DNA of 64,000 nt from Platycnemis pennipes (GCA_933228895.1 OW121853.1:126872133-126936132); one strand, 5' to 3'; shown: positions 8,875 to 22,910, counted from the first letter of the stretch. The notes: generated by a model from the sequence alone, not told the origin. Program-made: numbers and translations.

Positions 8875-11800
8875 GGACAAAGAGAATTATCGTTTCTCCA
8901 TTTGCAGGTACGTATAAATCAATCATAATTGTGGTTAGAGATCGCTGTGATGTTTTGGTATCTAAAATTTATATTTACAACGTTATTAGTGATAATCGTG
9001 TTGCTGGTTCTTAGTGCAATTATTTTACATGGTTTTATGTCTTCCGTAGGACAAAGAGAATTATCGTTTCTCCATTTGCAGGTACGTATAAATCAATCAT
9101 AATTGTGGTTAGAGATCGCTGTGATGTTTTGGTATCTAAAATTTATATTTACAACGTTATTAGTGATAATCGTGTTGCTGGTTCTTAGTGCAATTATTTT
9201 ACATGGTTTTATGTCTTCCGTAGGACAAAGAGAATTATCGTTTCTCCATTTGCAGGTACGTATAAATCAATCATAATTGTGGTTAGAGATCGCTGTGATG
9301 TTTTGGTATCTAAAATTTATATTTACAACGTTATTAGTGATAATCGTGTTGCTGGTTCTTAGTGCAATTATTTTACATGGTTTTATGTCTTCCGTAGGAC
9401 AAAGAGAATTATCGTTTCTCCATTTGCAGGTACGTATAAATCAATCATAATTGTGGTTAGAGATCGCTGTGATGTTTTGGTATCTAAAATTTATATTTAC
9501 AACGTTATTAGTGATAATCGTGTTGCTGGTTCTTGGTGCAATTATTTTACATGGTTTTATGTCTTCCGTAGGACAAAGAGAATTATCGTTTCTCCATTTG
9601 CAGGTACGTATAAATCAATCATAATTGTGGTTAGAGATCGCTGTGATGTTTTGGTATCTAAAATTTATATTTACAACGTTATTAGTGATAATCGTGTTGC
9701 TGGTTCTTAGTGCAATTATTTTACATGGTTTTATGTCTTCCGTAGGACAAAGAGAATTATCGTTTCTCCATTTGCAGGTACGTATAAATCAATCATAATT
9801 GTGGTTAGAGATCGCTGTGATGTTTTGGTATCTAAAATTTATATTTACAACGTTATTAGTGATAATCGTGTTGCTGGTTCTTAGTGCAATTATTTTACAT
9901 GGTTTTATGTCTTCCGTAGGACAAAGAGAATTATCGTTTCTCCATTTGCAGGTACGTATAAATCAATCATAATTGTGGTTAGAGATCGCTGTGATGTTTT
10001 GGTATCTAAAATTTATATTTACAACGTTATTAGTGATAATCGTGTTGCTGGTTCTTGGTGCAATTATTTTACATGGTTTTATGTCTTCCGTAGGACAAAG
10101 AGAATTATCGTTTCTCCATTTGCAGGTACGTATAAATCAATCATAATTGTGGTTAGAGATCGCTGTGATGTTTTGGTATCTAAAATTTATATTTACAACG
10201 TTATTAGTGATAATCGTGTTGCTGGTTCTTAGTGCAATTATTTTACATGGTTTTATGTCTTCCGTAGGACAAAGAGAATTATCGTTTCTCCATTTGCAGG
10301 TACGTATAAATCAATCATAATTGTGGTTAGAGATCGCTGTGATGTTTTGGTATCTAAAATTTATATTTACAACGTTATTAGTGATAATCGTGTTGCTGGT
10401 TCTTAGTGCAATTATTTTACATGGTTTTATGTCTTCCGTAGGACAAAGAGAATTATCGTTTCTCCATTTGCAGGTACGTATAAATCAATCATAATTGTGG
10501 TTAGAGATCGCTGTGATGTTTTGGTATCTAAAATTTATATTTACAACGTTATTAGTGATAATCGTGTTGCTGGTTCTTAGTGCAATTATTTTACATGGTT
10601 TTATGTCTTCCGTAGGACAAAGAGAATTATCGTTTCTCCATTTGCAGGTAGGTATAAATCAATCATAATTGTGGTTAGAGATCGCTGTGATGTTTTGGTA
10701 TCTAAAATTTATATTTACAACGTTATTAGTGATAATCGTGTTGCTGGTTCTTAGTGCAATTATTTTACATGGTTTTATGTCTTCCGTAGGACAAAGAGAA
10801 TTATCGTTTCTCCATTTGCAGGTACGTATAAATCAATCATAATTGTGGTTAGAGATCGCTGTGATGTTTTGGTATCTAAAATTTATATTTACAACGTTAT
10901 TAGTGATAATCGTGTTGCTGGTTCTTAGTGCAATTATTTTACATGGTTTTATGTCTTCCGTAGGACAAAGAGAATTATCGTTTCTCCATTTGCAGGTAGG
11001 TATAAATCAATCATAATTGTGGTTAGAGATCGCTGTGATGTTTTGGTATCTAAAATTTATATTTACAACGTTATTAGTGATAATCGTGTTGCTGGTTCTT
11101 AGTGCAATTATTTTACATGGTTTTATGTCTTCCGTAGGACAAAGAGAATTATCGTTTCTCCATTTGCAGGTACGTATAAATCAATCATAATTGTGGTTAG
11201 AGATCGCTGTGATGTTTTGGTATCTAAAATTTATATTTACAACGTTATTAGTGATAATCGTGTTGCTGGTTCTTAGTGCAATTATTTTACATGGTTTTAT
11301 GTCTTCCGTAGGACAAAGAGAATTATCGTTTCTCCATTTGCAGGTACGTATAAATCAATCATAATTGTGGTTAGAGATCGCTGTGATGTTTTGGTATCTA
11401 AAATTTATATTTACAACGTTATTAGTGATAATCGTGTTGCTGGTTCTTAGTGCAATTATTTTACATGGTTTTATGTCTTCCGTAGGACAAAGAGAATTAT
11501 CGTTTCTCCATTTGCAGGTAGGTATAAATCAATCATAATTGTGGTTAGAGATCGCTGTGATGTTTTGGTATCTAAAATTTATATTTACAACGTTATTAGT
11601 GATAATCGTGTTGCTGGTTCTTAGTGCAATTATTTTACATGGTTTTATGTCTTCCGTAGGACAAAGAGAATTATCGTTTCTCCATTTGCAGGTACGTATA
11701 AATCAATCATAATTGTGGTTAGAGATCGCTGTGATGTTTTGGTATCTAAAATTTATATTTACAACGTTATTAGTGATAATCGTGTTGCTGGTTCTTAGTG

Positions 11801-14800
11801 CAATTATTTTACATGGTTTTATGTCTTCCGTAGGACAAAGAGAATTATCGTTTCTCCATTTGCAGGTAGGTATAAATCAATCATAATTGTGGTTAGAGAT
11901 CGCTGTGATGTTTTGGTATCTAAAATTTATATTTACAACGTTATTAGTGATAATCGTGTTGCTGGTTCTTAGTGCAATTATTTTACATGGTTTTATGTCT
12001 TCCGTAGGACAAAGAGAATTATCGTTTCTCCATTTGCAGGTACGTATAAATCAATCATAATTGTGGTTAGAGATCGCTGTGATGTTTTGGTATCTAAAAT
12101 TTATATTTACAACGTTATTAGTGATAATCGTGTTGCTGGTTCTTAGTGCAATTATTTTACATGGTTTTATGTCTTCCGTAGGACAAAGAGAATTATCGTT
12201 TCTCCATTTGCAGGTACGTATAAATCAATCATAATTGTGGTTAGAGATCGCTGTGATGTTTTGGTATCTAAAATTTATATTTACAACGTTATTAGTGATA
12301 ATCGTGTTGCTGGTTCTTAGTGCAATTATTTTACATGGTTTTATGTCTTCCGTAGGACAAAGAGAATTATCGTTTCTCCATTTGCAGGTACGTATAAATC
12401 AATCATAATTGTGGTTAGAGATCGCTGTGATGTTTTGGTATCTAAAATTTATATTTACAACGTTATTAGTGATAATCGTGTTGCTGGTTCTTAGTGCAAT
12501 TATTTTACATGGTTTTATGTCTTCCGTAGGACAAAGAGAATTATCGTTTCTCCATTTGCAGGTAGGTATAAATCAATCATAATTGTGGTTAGAGATCGCT
12601 GTGATGTTTTGGTATCTAAAATTTATATTTACAACGTTATTAGTGATAATCGTGTTGCTGGTTCTTAGTGCAATTATTTTACATGGTTTTATGTCTTCCG
12701 TAGGACAAAGAGAATTATCGTTTCTCCATTTGCAGGTACGTATAAATCAATCATAATTGTGGTTAGAGATCGCTGTGATGTTTTGGTATCTAAAATTTAT
12801 ATTTACAACGTTATTAGTGATAATCGTGTTGCTGGTTCTTAGTGCAATTATTTTACATGGTTTTATGTCTTCCGTAGGACAAAGAGAATTATCGTTTCTC
12901 CATTTGCAGGTAGGTATAAATCAATCATAATTGTGGTTAGAGATCGCTGTGATGTTTTGGTATCTAAAATTTATATTTACAACGTTATTAGTGATAATCG
13001 TGTTGCTGGTTCTTAGTGCAATTATTTTACATGGTTTTATGTCTTCCGTAGGACAAAGAGAATTATCGTTTCTCCATTTGCAGGTACGTATAAATCAATC
13101 ATAATTGTGGTTAGAGATCGCTGTGATGTTTTGGTATCTAAAATTTATATTTACAACGTTATTAGTGATAATCGTGTTGCTGGTTCTTAGTGCAATTATT
13201 TTACATGGTTTTATGTCTTCCGTAGGACAAAGAGAATTATCGTTTCTCCATTTGCAGGTAGGTATAAATCAATCATAATTGTGGTTAGAGATCGCTGTGA
13301 TGTTTTGGTATCTAAAATTTATATTTACAACGTTATTAGTGATAATCGTGTTGCTGGTTCTTAGTGCAATTATTTTACATGGTTTTATGTCTTCCGTAGG
13401 ACAAAGAGAATTATCGTTTCTCCATTTGCAGGTACGTATAAATCAATCATAATTGTGGTTAGAGATCGCTGTGATGTTTTGGTATCTAAAATTTATATTT
13501 ACAACGTTATTAGTGATAATCGTGTTGCTGGTTCTTAGTGCAATTATTTTACATGGTTTTATGTCTTCCGTAGGACAAAGAGAATTATCGTTTCTCCATT
13601 TGCAGGTACGTATAAATCAATCATAATTGTGGTTAGAGATCGCTGTGATGTTTTGGTATCTAAAATTTATATTTACAACGTTATTAGTGATAATCGTGTT
13701 GCTGGTTCTTAGTGCAATTATTTTACATGGTTTTATGTCTTCCGTAGGACAAAGAGAATTATCGTTTCTCCATTTGCAGGTACGTATAAATCAATCATAA
13801 TTGTGGTTAGAGATCGCTGTGATGTTTTGGTATCTAAAATTTATATTTACAACGTTATTAGTGATAATCGTGTTGCTGGTTCTTAGTGCAATTATTTTAC
13901 ATGGTTTTATGTCTTCCGTAGGACAAAGAGAATTATCGTTTCTCCATTTGCAGGTACGTATAAATCAATCATAATTGTGGTTAGAGATCGCTGTGATGTT
14001 TTGGTATCTAAAATTTATATTTACAACGTTATTAGTGATAATCGTGTTGCTGGTTCTTAGTGCAATTATTTTACATGGTTTTATGTCTTCCGTAGGACAA
14101 AGAGAATTATCGTTTCTCCATTTGCAGGTACGTATAAATCAATCATAATTGTGGTTAGAGATCGCTGTGATGTTTTGGTATCTAAAATTTATATTTACAA
14201 CGTTATTAGTGATAATCGTGTTGCTGGTTCTTAGTGCAATTATTTTACATGGTTTTATGTCTTCCGTAGGACAAAGAGAATTATCGTTTCTCCATTTGCA
14301 GGTACGTATAAATCAATCATAATTGTGGTTAGAGATCGCTGTGATGTTTTGGTATCTAAAATTTATATTTACAACGTTATTAGTGATAATCGTGTTGCTG
14401 GTTCTTAGTGCAATTATTTTACATGGTTTTATGTCTTCCGTAGGACAAAGAGAATTATCGTTTCTCCATTTGCAGGTACGTATAAATCAATCATAATTGT
14501 GGTTAGAGATCGCTGTGATGTTTTGGTATCTAAAATTTATATTTACAACGTTATTAGTGATAATCGTGTTGCTGGTTCTTAGTGCAATTATTTTACATGG
14601 TTTTATGTCTTCCGTAGGACAAAGAGAATTATCGTTTCTCCATTTGCAGGTACGTATAAATCAATCATAATTGTGGTTAGAGATCGCTGTGATGTTTTGG
14701 TATCTAAAATTTATATTTACAACGTTATTAGTGATAATCGTGTTGCTGGTTCTTAGTGCAATTATTTTACATGGTTTTATGTCTTCCGTAGGACAAAGAG

Positions 14801-17800
14801 AATTATCGTTTCTCCATTTGCAGGTACGTATAAATCAATCATAATTGTGGTTAGAGATCGCTGTGATGTTTTGGTATCTAAAATTTATATTTACAACGTT
14901 ATTAGTGATAATCGTGTTGCTGGTTCTTAGTGCAATTATTTTACATGGTTTTATGTCTTCCGTAGGACAAAGAGAATTATCGTTTCTCCATTTGCAGGTA
15001 CGTATAAATCAATCATAATTGTGGTTAGAGATCGCTGTGATGTTTTGGTATCTAAAATTTATATTTACAACGTTATTAGTGATAATCGTGTTGCTGGTTC
15101 TTAGTGCAATTATTTTACATGGTTTTATGTCTTCCGTAGGACAAAGAGAATTATCGTTTCTCCATTTGCAGGTACGTATAAATCAATCATAATTGTGGTT
15201 AGAGATCGCTGTGATGTTTTGGTATCTAAAATTTATATTTACAACGTTATTAGTGATAATCGTGTTGCTGGTTCTTAGTGCAATTATTTTACATGGTTTT
15301 ATGTCTTCCGTAGGACAAAGAGAATTATCGTTTCTCCATTTGCAGGTACGTATAAATCAATCATAATTGTGGTTAGAGATCGCTGTGATGTTTTGGTATC
15401 TAAAATTTATATTTACAACGTTATTAGTGATAATCGTGTTGCTGGTTCTTAGTGCAATTATTTTACATGGTTTTATGTCTTCCGTAGGACAAAGAGAATT
15501 ATCGTTTCTCCATTTGCAGGTACGTATAAATCAATCATAATTGTGGTTAGAGATCGCTGTGATGTTTTGGTATCTAAAATTTATATTTACAACGTTATTA
15601 GTGATAATCGTGTTGCTGGTTCTTAGTGCAATTATTTTACATGGTTTTATGTCTTCCGTAGGACAAAGAGAATTATCGTTTCTCCATTTGCAGGTACGTA
15701 TAAATCAATCATAATTGTGGTTAGAGATCGCTGTGATGTTTTGGTATCTAAAATTTATATTTACAACGTCATTAGTGATAATCGTGTTGCTGGTTCTTAG
15801 TGCAATTATTTTACATGGTTTTATGTCTTCCGTAGGACAAAGAGAATTATCGTTTCTCCATTTGCAGGTACGTATAAATCAATCATAATTGTGGTTAGAG
15901 ATCGCTGTGATGTTTTGGTATCTAAAATTTATATTTACAACGTCATTAGTGATAATCGTGTTGCTGGTTCTTAGTGCAATTATTTTACATGGTTTTATGT
16001 CTTCCGTAGGACAAAGAGAATTATCGTTTCTCCATTTGCAGGTACGTATAAATCAATCATAATTGTGGTTAGAGATCGCTGTGATGTTTTGGTATCTAAA
16101 ATTTATATTTACAACGTCATTAGTGATAATCGTGTTGCTGGTTCTTAGTGCAATTATTTTACATGGTTTTATGTCTTCCGTAGGACAAAGAGAATTATCG
16201 TTTCTCCATTTGCAGGTACGTATAAATCAATCATAATTGTGGTTAGAGATCGCTGTGATGTTTTGGTATCTAAAATTTATATTTACAACGTCATTAGTGA
16301 TAATCGTGTTGCTGGTTCTTAGTGCAATTATTTTACATGGTTTTATGTCTTCCGTAGGACAAAGAGAATTATCGTTTCTCCATTTGCAGGTACGTATAAA
16401 TCAATCATAATTGTGGTTAGAGATCGCTGTGATGTTTTGGTATCTAAAATTTATATTTACAACGTCATTAGTGATAATCGTGTTGCTGGTTCTTAGTGCA
16501 ATTATTTTACATGGTTTTATGTCTTCCGTAGGACAAAGAGAATTATCGTTTCTCCATTTGCAGGTACGTATAAATCAATCATAATTGTGGTTAGAGATCG
16601 CTGTGATGTTTTGGTATCTAAAATTTATATTTACAACGTCATTAGTGATAATCGTGTTGCTGGTTCTTAGTGCAATTATTTTACATGGTTTTATGTCTTC
16701 CGTAGGACAAAGAGAATTATCGTTTCTCCATTTGCAGGTACGTATAAATCAATCATAATTGTGGTTAGAGATCGCTGTGATGTTTTGGTATCTAAAATTT
16801 ATATTTACAACGTCATTAGTGATAATCGTGTTGCTGGTTCTTAGTGCAATTATTTTACATGGTTTTATGTCTTCCGTAGGACAAAGAGAATTATCGTTTC
16901 TCCATTTGCAGGTACGTATAAATCAATCATAATTGTGGTTAGAGATCGCTGTGATGTTTTGGTATCTAAAATTTATATTTACAACGTCATTAGTGATAAT
17001 CGTGTTGCTGGTTCTTAGTGCAATTATTTTACATGGTTTTATGTCTTCCGTAGGACAAAGAGAATTATCGTTTCTCCATTTGCAGGTACGTATAAATCAA
17101 TCATAATTGTGGTTAGAGATCGCTGTGATGTTTTGGTATCTAAAATTTATATTTACAACGTCATTAGTGATAATCGTGTTGCTGGTTCTTAGTGCAATTA
17201 TTTTACATGGTTTTATGTCTTCCGTAGGACAAAGAGAATTATCGTTTCTCCATTTGCAGGTACGTATAAATCAATCATAATTGTGGTTAGAGATCGCTGT
17301 GATGTTTTGGTATCTAAAATTTATATTTACAACGTCATTAGTGATAATCGTGTTGCTGGTTCTTAGTGCAATTATTTTACATGGTTTTATGTCTTCCGTA
17401 GGACAAAGAGAATTATCGTTTCTCCATTTGCAGGTACGTATAAATCAATCATAATTGTGGTTAGAGATCGCTGTGATGTTTTGGTATCTAAAATTTATAT
17501 TTACAACGTCATTAGTGATAATCGTGTTGCTGGTTCTTAGTGCAATTATTTTACATGGTTTTATGTCTTCCGTAGGACAAAGAGAATTATCGTTTCTCCA
17601 TTTGCAGGTACGTATAAATCAATCATAATTGTGGTTAGAGATCGCTGTGATGTTTTGGTATCTAAAATTTATATTTACAACGTCATTAGTGATAATCGTG
17701 TTGCTGGTTCTTAGTGCAATTATTTTACATGGTTTTATGTCTTCCGTAGGACAAAGAGAATTATCGTTTCTCCATTTGCAGGTACGTATAAATCAATCAT

Positions 17801-19836
17801 AATTGTGGTTAGAGATCGCTGTGATGTTTTGGTATCTAAAATTTATATTTACAACGTCATTAGTGATAATCGTGTTGCTGGTTCTTAGTGCAATTATTTT
17901 ACATGGTTTTATGTCTTCCGTAGGACAAAGAGAATTATCGTTTCTCCATTTGCAGGTACGTATAAATCAATCATAATTGTGGTTAGAGATCGCTGTGATG
18001 TTTTGGTATCTAAAATTTATATTTACAACGTCATTAGTGATAATCGTGTTGCTGGTTCTTAGTGCAATTATTTTACATGGTTTTATGTCTTCCGTAGGAC
18101 AAAGAGAATTATCGTTTCTCCATTTGCAGGTACGTATAAATCAATCATAATTGTGGTTAGAGATCGCTGTGATGTTTTGGTATCTAAAATTTATATTTAC
18201 AACGTCATTAGTGATAATCGTGTTGCTGGTTCTTAGTGCAATTATTTTACATGGTTTTATGTCTTCCGTAGGACAAAGAGAATTATCGTTTCTCCATTTG
18301 CAGGTACGTATAAATCAATCATAATTGTGGTTAGAGATCGCTGTGATGTTTTGGTATCTAAAATTTATATTTACAACGTCATTAGTGATAATCGTGTTGC
18401 TGGTTCTTAGTGCAATTATTTTACATGGTTTTATGTCTTCCGTAGGACAAAGAGAATTATCGTTTCTCCATTTGCAGGTACGTATAAATCAATCATAATT
18501 GTGGTTAGAGATCGCTGTGATGTTTTGGTATCTAAAATTTATATTTACAACGTCATTAGTGATAATCGTGTTGCTGGTTCTTAGTGCAATTATTTTACAT
18601 GGTTTTATGTCTTCCGTAGGACAAAGAGAATTATCGTTTCTCCATTTGCAGGTACGTATAAATCAATCATAATTGTGGTTAGAGATCGCTGTGATGTTTT
18701 GGTATCTAAAATTTATATTTACAACGTCATTAGTGATAATCGTGTTGCTGGTTCTTAGTGCAATTATTTTACATGGTTTTATGTCTTCCGTAGGACAAAG
18801 AGAATTATCGTTTCTCCATTTGCAGGTACGTATAAATCAATCATAATTGTGGTTAGAGATCGATGTGATGTTTTGGTATCTAAAATTTATATTTACAACG
18901 TCATTAGTGATAATCGTGTTGCTGGTTCTTAGTGCAATTATTTTACATGGTTTTATGTCTTCCGTAGGACAAAGAGAATTATCGTTTCTCCATTTGCAGG
19001 TACGTATAAATCAATCATAATTGTGGTTAGAGATCGATGTGATGTTTTGGTATCTAAAATTTATATTTACAACGTTATTAGTGATAATCGTGTTGCTGGT
19101 TCTTAGTGCAATTATTTTACATGGTTTTATGTCTTCCGTAGGACAAAGAGAATTATCGTTTCTCCATTTGCAGGTACGTATAAATCAATCATAATTGTGG
19201 TTAGAGATCGCTGTGATGTTTTGGTATCTAAAATTTATATTTACAACGTCATTAGTGATAATCGTGTTGCTGGTTCTTAGTGCAATTATTTTACATGGTT
19301 TTATGTCTTCCGTAGGACAAAGAGAATTATCGTTTCTCCATTTGCAGGTACGTATAAATCAATCATAATTGTGGTTAGAGATCGATGTGATGTTTTGGTA
19401 TCTAAAATTTATATTTACAACGTCATTAGTGATAATCGTGTTGCTGGTTCTTAGTGCAATTATTTTACATGGTTTTATGTCTTCCGTAGGACAAAGAGAA
19501 TTATCGTTTCTCCATTTGCAGGTACGTATAAATCAATCATAATTGTGGTTAGAGATCGATGTGATGTTTTGGTATCTAAAATTTATATTTACAACGTCAT
19601 TAGTGATAATCGTGTTGCTGGTTCTTAGTGCAATTATTTTACATGGTTTTATGTCTTCCGTAGGACAAAGAGAATTATCGTTTCTCCATTTGCAGGTACG
19701 TATAAATCAATCATAATTGTGGTTAGAGATCGATGTGATGTTTTGGTATCTAAAATTTATATTTACAACGTTATTAGTGATAATCGTGTTGCTGGTTCTT
19801 AGTGCAATTATTTTACATGGTTTTATGTCTTCCGTA
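8875..19836 (+). repeat. Satellite DNA array, 63 units of 174 bp
   Basis: The unit runs from ggacaaagagaattatcg to atgtcttccgta and repeats head to tail. The array length, 10,962 bp, is exactly 63 times 174, so there is no net insertion or deletion, and the first and last units are full length. By eye only four unit positions vary: C37G (units 11, 13, 16, 18, 22, 24, 26), C71A (58, 59, 61-63), T110C (40-58 and 60-62) and A139G (4, 7). That is about 36 changes in all. The unit is AT-rich, slightly longer than a nucleosome core, and a multiple of three, with one frame stopped once per unit by TAG. Such low divergence implies recent amplification or strong homogenisation. There is no sign of spacers or coding function. 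Confidence 0.98.
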
Positions 19837-21590
19837 AACACACAAGGAGACGTTTTACTGTTGTCAAAACGTTAATTTCAATGCATTGCCAGTCGCGTTT
19901 AAGAACTTAAATGGTGCTAGTGAATGCTGTACTTGAATAAACGTTATATTATCAGGTGAGGAGGTCGCATTTGCTTAAATTTGAAAGATAAATATATTTA
20001 ATGCTAATAGTTCAAATTTATTTCGTTTGGTTTGGTTGTCTCTCATCTGATGAGTTATGCAATGTTTTTGCTGAACTGCATGTTATTCCCAAAGTATGCC
20101 ATGTACTACAATTTTCACGCATGTTATGTACATCGCTTGTATTAATTTATTTACAAATCATTTGCGGCCGTAAACTATATTTTCCTTGCATCAATCGTAA
20201 TGCTTATCGATTATTGGGTTGCTGCTTTTACTTTTATGTTCCATCTGTGGTTAACTATCCCTCTGGAAATTACTGATTTCTTTTGAAATTAATCCTTACC
20301 AAGCTTATTATTTATTACGATGTGAACTCTACCTTCACCAATCAAACCAACCTTCGTGTTGATTACTGAGTGAATAAAATAATCCCTGCGTTAACGTCTC
20401 ATATTCAGTAAAATCTCACTTTTACTTTTCTTCTGCTTTTGCTATTTAATTTACTCTGGATCTGCCATAGGATAGTCGTCTATTGATTAAATGTAAGGCT
20501 GGTACATTGCGCTGAAATTTCACCTTGTTTTAACAATGACTGAAGAGTTTATAATGGTAAAATTGTGTTATGGAATTTGGGAAGCTCTGCTATTGGCGAT
20601 TTCTTATCTGTTTATTTCTGCAACATCCCTTGCCAAAGCTTCATGACGATTTCTGTGCTATTTTTGGATAATGTTGTGCAAAATTGTGTTGTTAGAAATA
20701 AAGGGAGAATTCAAGCCCCATTGATGGGGTGCAATGGATCCCTTTTTCCAACAGACCTGTTGTAATAACAGTGTAAGTTATTTTCGGTAGGTAATACCGT
20801 GTGGAAAATTTGACTAGTAGTGTCCAGAAAGATAAATGCATGCAATTTCACAGTCCATGTGACCGTGACCGTGAAATGAAAGGTCTCAGTTCATTGCTCA
20901 AGCCTCTGACCATTATCTACCTGTATATTATCTACCTGTAATACCTGTATTGTCTGCCCTCAGGCTTTTGCCACTGGTTCATACCAGCTTTCTAATACAT
21001 ATCTCCAATGGTATTTACAGCAGTGATCATGAAATATTTTTCCCTGTACATAATATTACAAGCCTCTGAGCACCCAGTATTATTATTAAAAAAGGAAACA
21101 ACCACCAAAAAGCTCAATATCGCAGGGCTTCAGAGAATTAAATTAGAGGATTTTGAGGGTTGTGGGGATGAAATTAAATGGCAGTGATAATTTCATTCCT
21201 GGCAAACGAAGAACGTTATAGGTAATAGAGGCTCTATTAAAATACATAAGATATGCTATGTGGAATAACCTACTTTTGAATTCTGATGCATGTTGGAGTG
21301 CAACAAATTCCACACTGGCAAACTTGGCTTCCTTAATTGCTCTGTTAGGCCAGTTCTGACCAGCAAATGTGACGAATTTTATCTTTCTACAGTAATTATA
21401 AATAAAGGTATTGATAAAAGTCAGATGGCGCCTCTTTAAGATTCCTGATACCTGCAAATCCTTCTTAAATTGTTTGCAATTATGTTGTACTTTATAAAAT
21501 AAAATAATAAGGTTTTAGTTTTACAGGGTGTTTCGAAAACGAAGGTCATTCGCAAAATAAAAAGGTTCCCTTGGGAATTGTTCAACCGAA
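19837..21590. other. Stretch without recognised gene
   Basis: AT-rich unique-looking sequence starts immediately after the last satellite unit. Short open frames (for example 20001-20276 forward and 21143-21457 reverse) have no recognisable domain. The array's downstream edge carries a small hairpin, listed separately. Confidence 0.4.
19850..19872. repeat. Short inverted repeat at the downstream edge of the satellite
   Basis: acgtttt and aaaacgt form a perfect 7-bp stem around a 9-nt loop, 14 bp after the last satellite unit. It could simply be chance. Confidence 0.5.
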
Positions 21591-22059
21591 TCACAGTGTA
21601 ATTTTGCTGCAAATCAAAGGTAACAGAGAAAAAAATGAGCATACATGGTCCTCGGGAAGGGAATCATTTCCAGGGGTTCCCTGGCATCCCTCTGAGCCTA
21701 AGATTCCCATAATCTTGTTTTCATAATTGGTTAAAAATGGAATTGCCTCTGTATTGCCAGTTTTTAATCTCGCTGCATTTATAGAGACAACTTTGTACCT
21801 CACTCGGCTTTTGGTGTCCATCCAAGCCTAAAAAAAACTATGCCCCTTACTCTCACAAAATTTTAAAATTTCTTAATGAATTATTCAATATTATATATGT
21901 TAACCATACCTTTTGCCAATGGGACACATCTTTTGGAGGTCCCAATTTGTTGGAATCATCGGCAAATTTCTGCCATAGTTTGGCTAGAGACGCCCCTCCA
22001 CAATGACCAGAAGTCCTATTTTTATCCAACTCAGGGTGCTTTCCCATATAGTCGTCCAT
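21591..22059 (-). CDS. Zeste/Myb-SANT-like DNA-binding protein, two exons
   Basis: Exon 1 (from at least 22059, open up to 22149, to 21910) encodes LSPIQKELMDDYMGKHPEL, then SLAKLWQKFADDSN, KLGPP and SHWQK. An 82-nt intron (21909-21828) with GT donor and a tttttttag acceptor joins in frame to exon 2 (21827-21591), which continues AWMDTKSRVRYKV, then GNTEAIPFLTNYENKIMGI. The spliced WQKAWMDTKSRVRYK restores the tryptophan-rich third helix of the zeste-like Myb/SANT domain found in insect transcription regulators and in accessory proteins of PIF/Harbinger transposons. The first in-frame ATG lies inside the domain's first helix, so a further upstream exon or start is likely. No Harbinger transposase or terminal repeats were found nearby, so host gene and transposon relic both remain possible. 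Confidence 0.6.
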
Positions 22060-22149
22060 TAATTCTTTCTGTATTGGAGAAAGCCTTGCTCCACGGCATC
22101 TTCGTTTGAAGCATTTAAATATTTTGTAGAATTTTAAAATTGAGCGTAC

Positions 22150-22880
22150 CTACCATATGCGTATAGAAATTACTTTTCACACATCGTGCCTAACATGTTA
22201 GCCATGATGCGATGCCCTCCATAAATTTTTTTCTCTTTTATGGCTGTTGCCCCCTAGCTCAAGGACCAAGCGAATGCACATGAAATGTACAGACATTAGT
22301 CATAAATAATTTCACTCATTACCAAATTACCTTTACCCGCGTGTAATTATTTCATGCTCAGTAGTTGCATACATCATTCAACTCGCTCATATTTTAAATT
22401 AAATATTTCCGAATGATCACTTCCATTAGTGCAACACAACTGCAAAAAATAAATAATAAAACTATTTAAAAGAATACTTTCCTAGGGAATTTATATCCTT
22501 CCATTACAACTTCTTTCTGAATCGATGCTAAAATTTTTCTTCCGCGGGGAATCGATAAAGTAAACATTTCTTAGTTTCCGCTTTCAAATGTTTTCAACTG
22601 ACCGCCATTATTTCTGTGGTTCTCATTGGTCGAATTTCTTAGCCTCTTACGCGGGTGTTGCTTTTTATTATATTTCATGGTGCGCAGACGCTATCCTGCC
22701 ATTGTAACGCAAGGCCAGAGAACCATGATCGCGAAGAGTGCGCTACAGCGGGATTTTGCTCTAAGGTTAGCGATATCGATAACGCGAAAAAAACCATGAT
22801 CATGCCCCTGGTTAGCCATTCCTGCCCGGCATTCCGATCGTGCTTTGGATGAAAAGAAAAGGGAAGGAAAAAGGGTTTTT
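22150..22880. other. Upstream region of the zeste-like gene, no other gene seen
   Basis: AT-rich sequence with no recognisable coding domain. An open reverse frame at 22675-23151 is unusually long but matches nothing I know. The segment lies between two divergent units: the zeste-like gene reading left and the TATA promoter-like site reading right. Confidence 0.35.
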
Positions 22881-22910
22881 TAATTTGGCGCGCTAGGCCC
22901 CCGGCGGGAC

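Noticed and set aside
9453..10232. Open frames of 85 codons inside the satellite.
   Set aside because: They exist only because A139G removes the once-per-unit stop in units 4 and 7. They have no ATG start, and the unit shows no coding constraint.
8875..19836. CRISPR-like repeat array.
   Set aside because: Units are contiguous with no variable spacers, and the context is eukaryotic.
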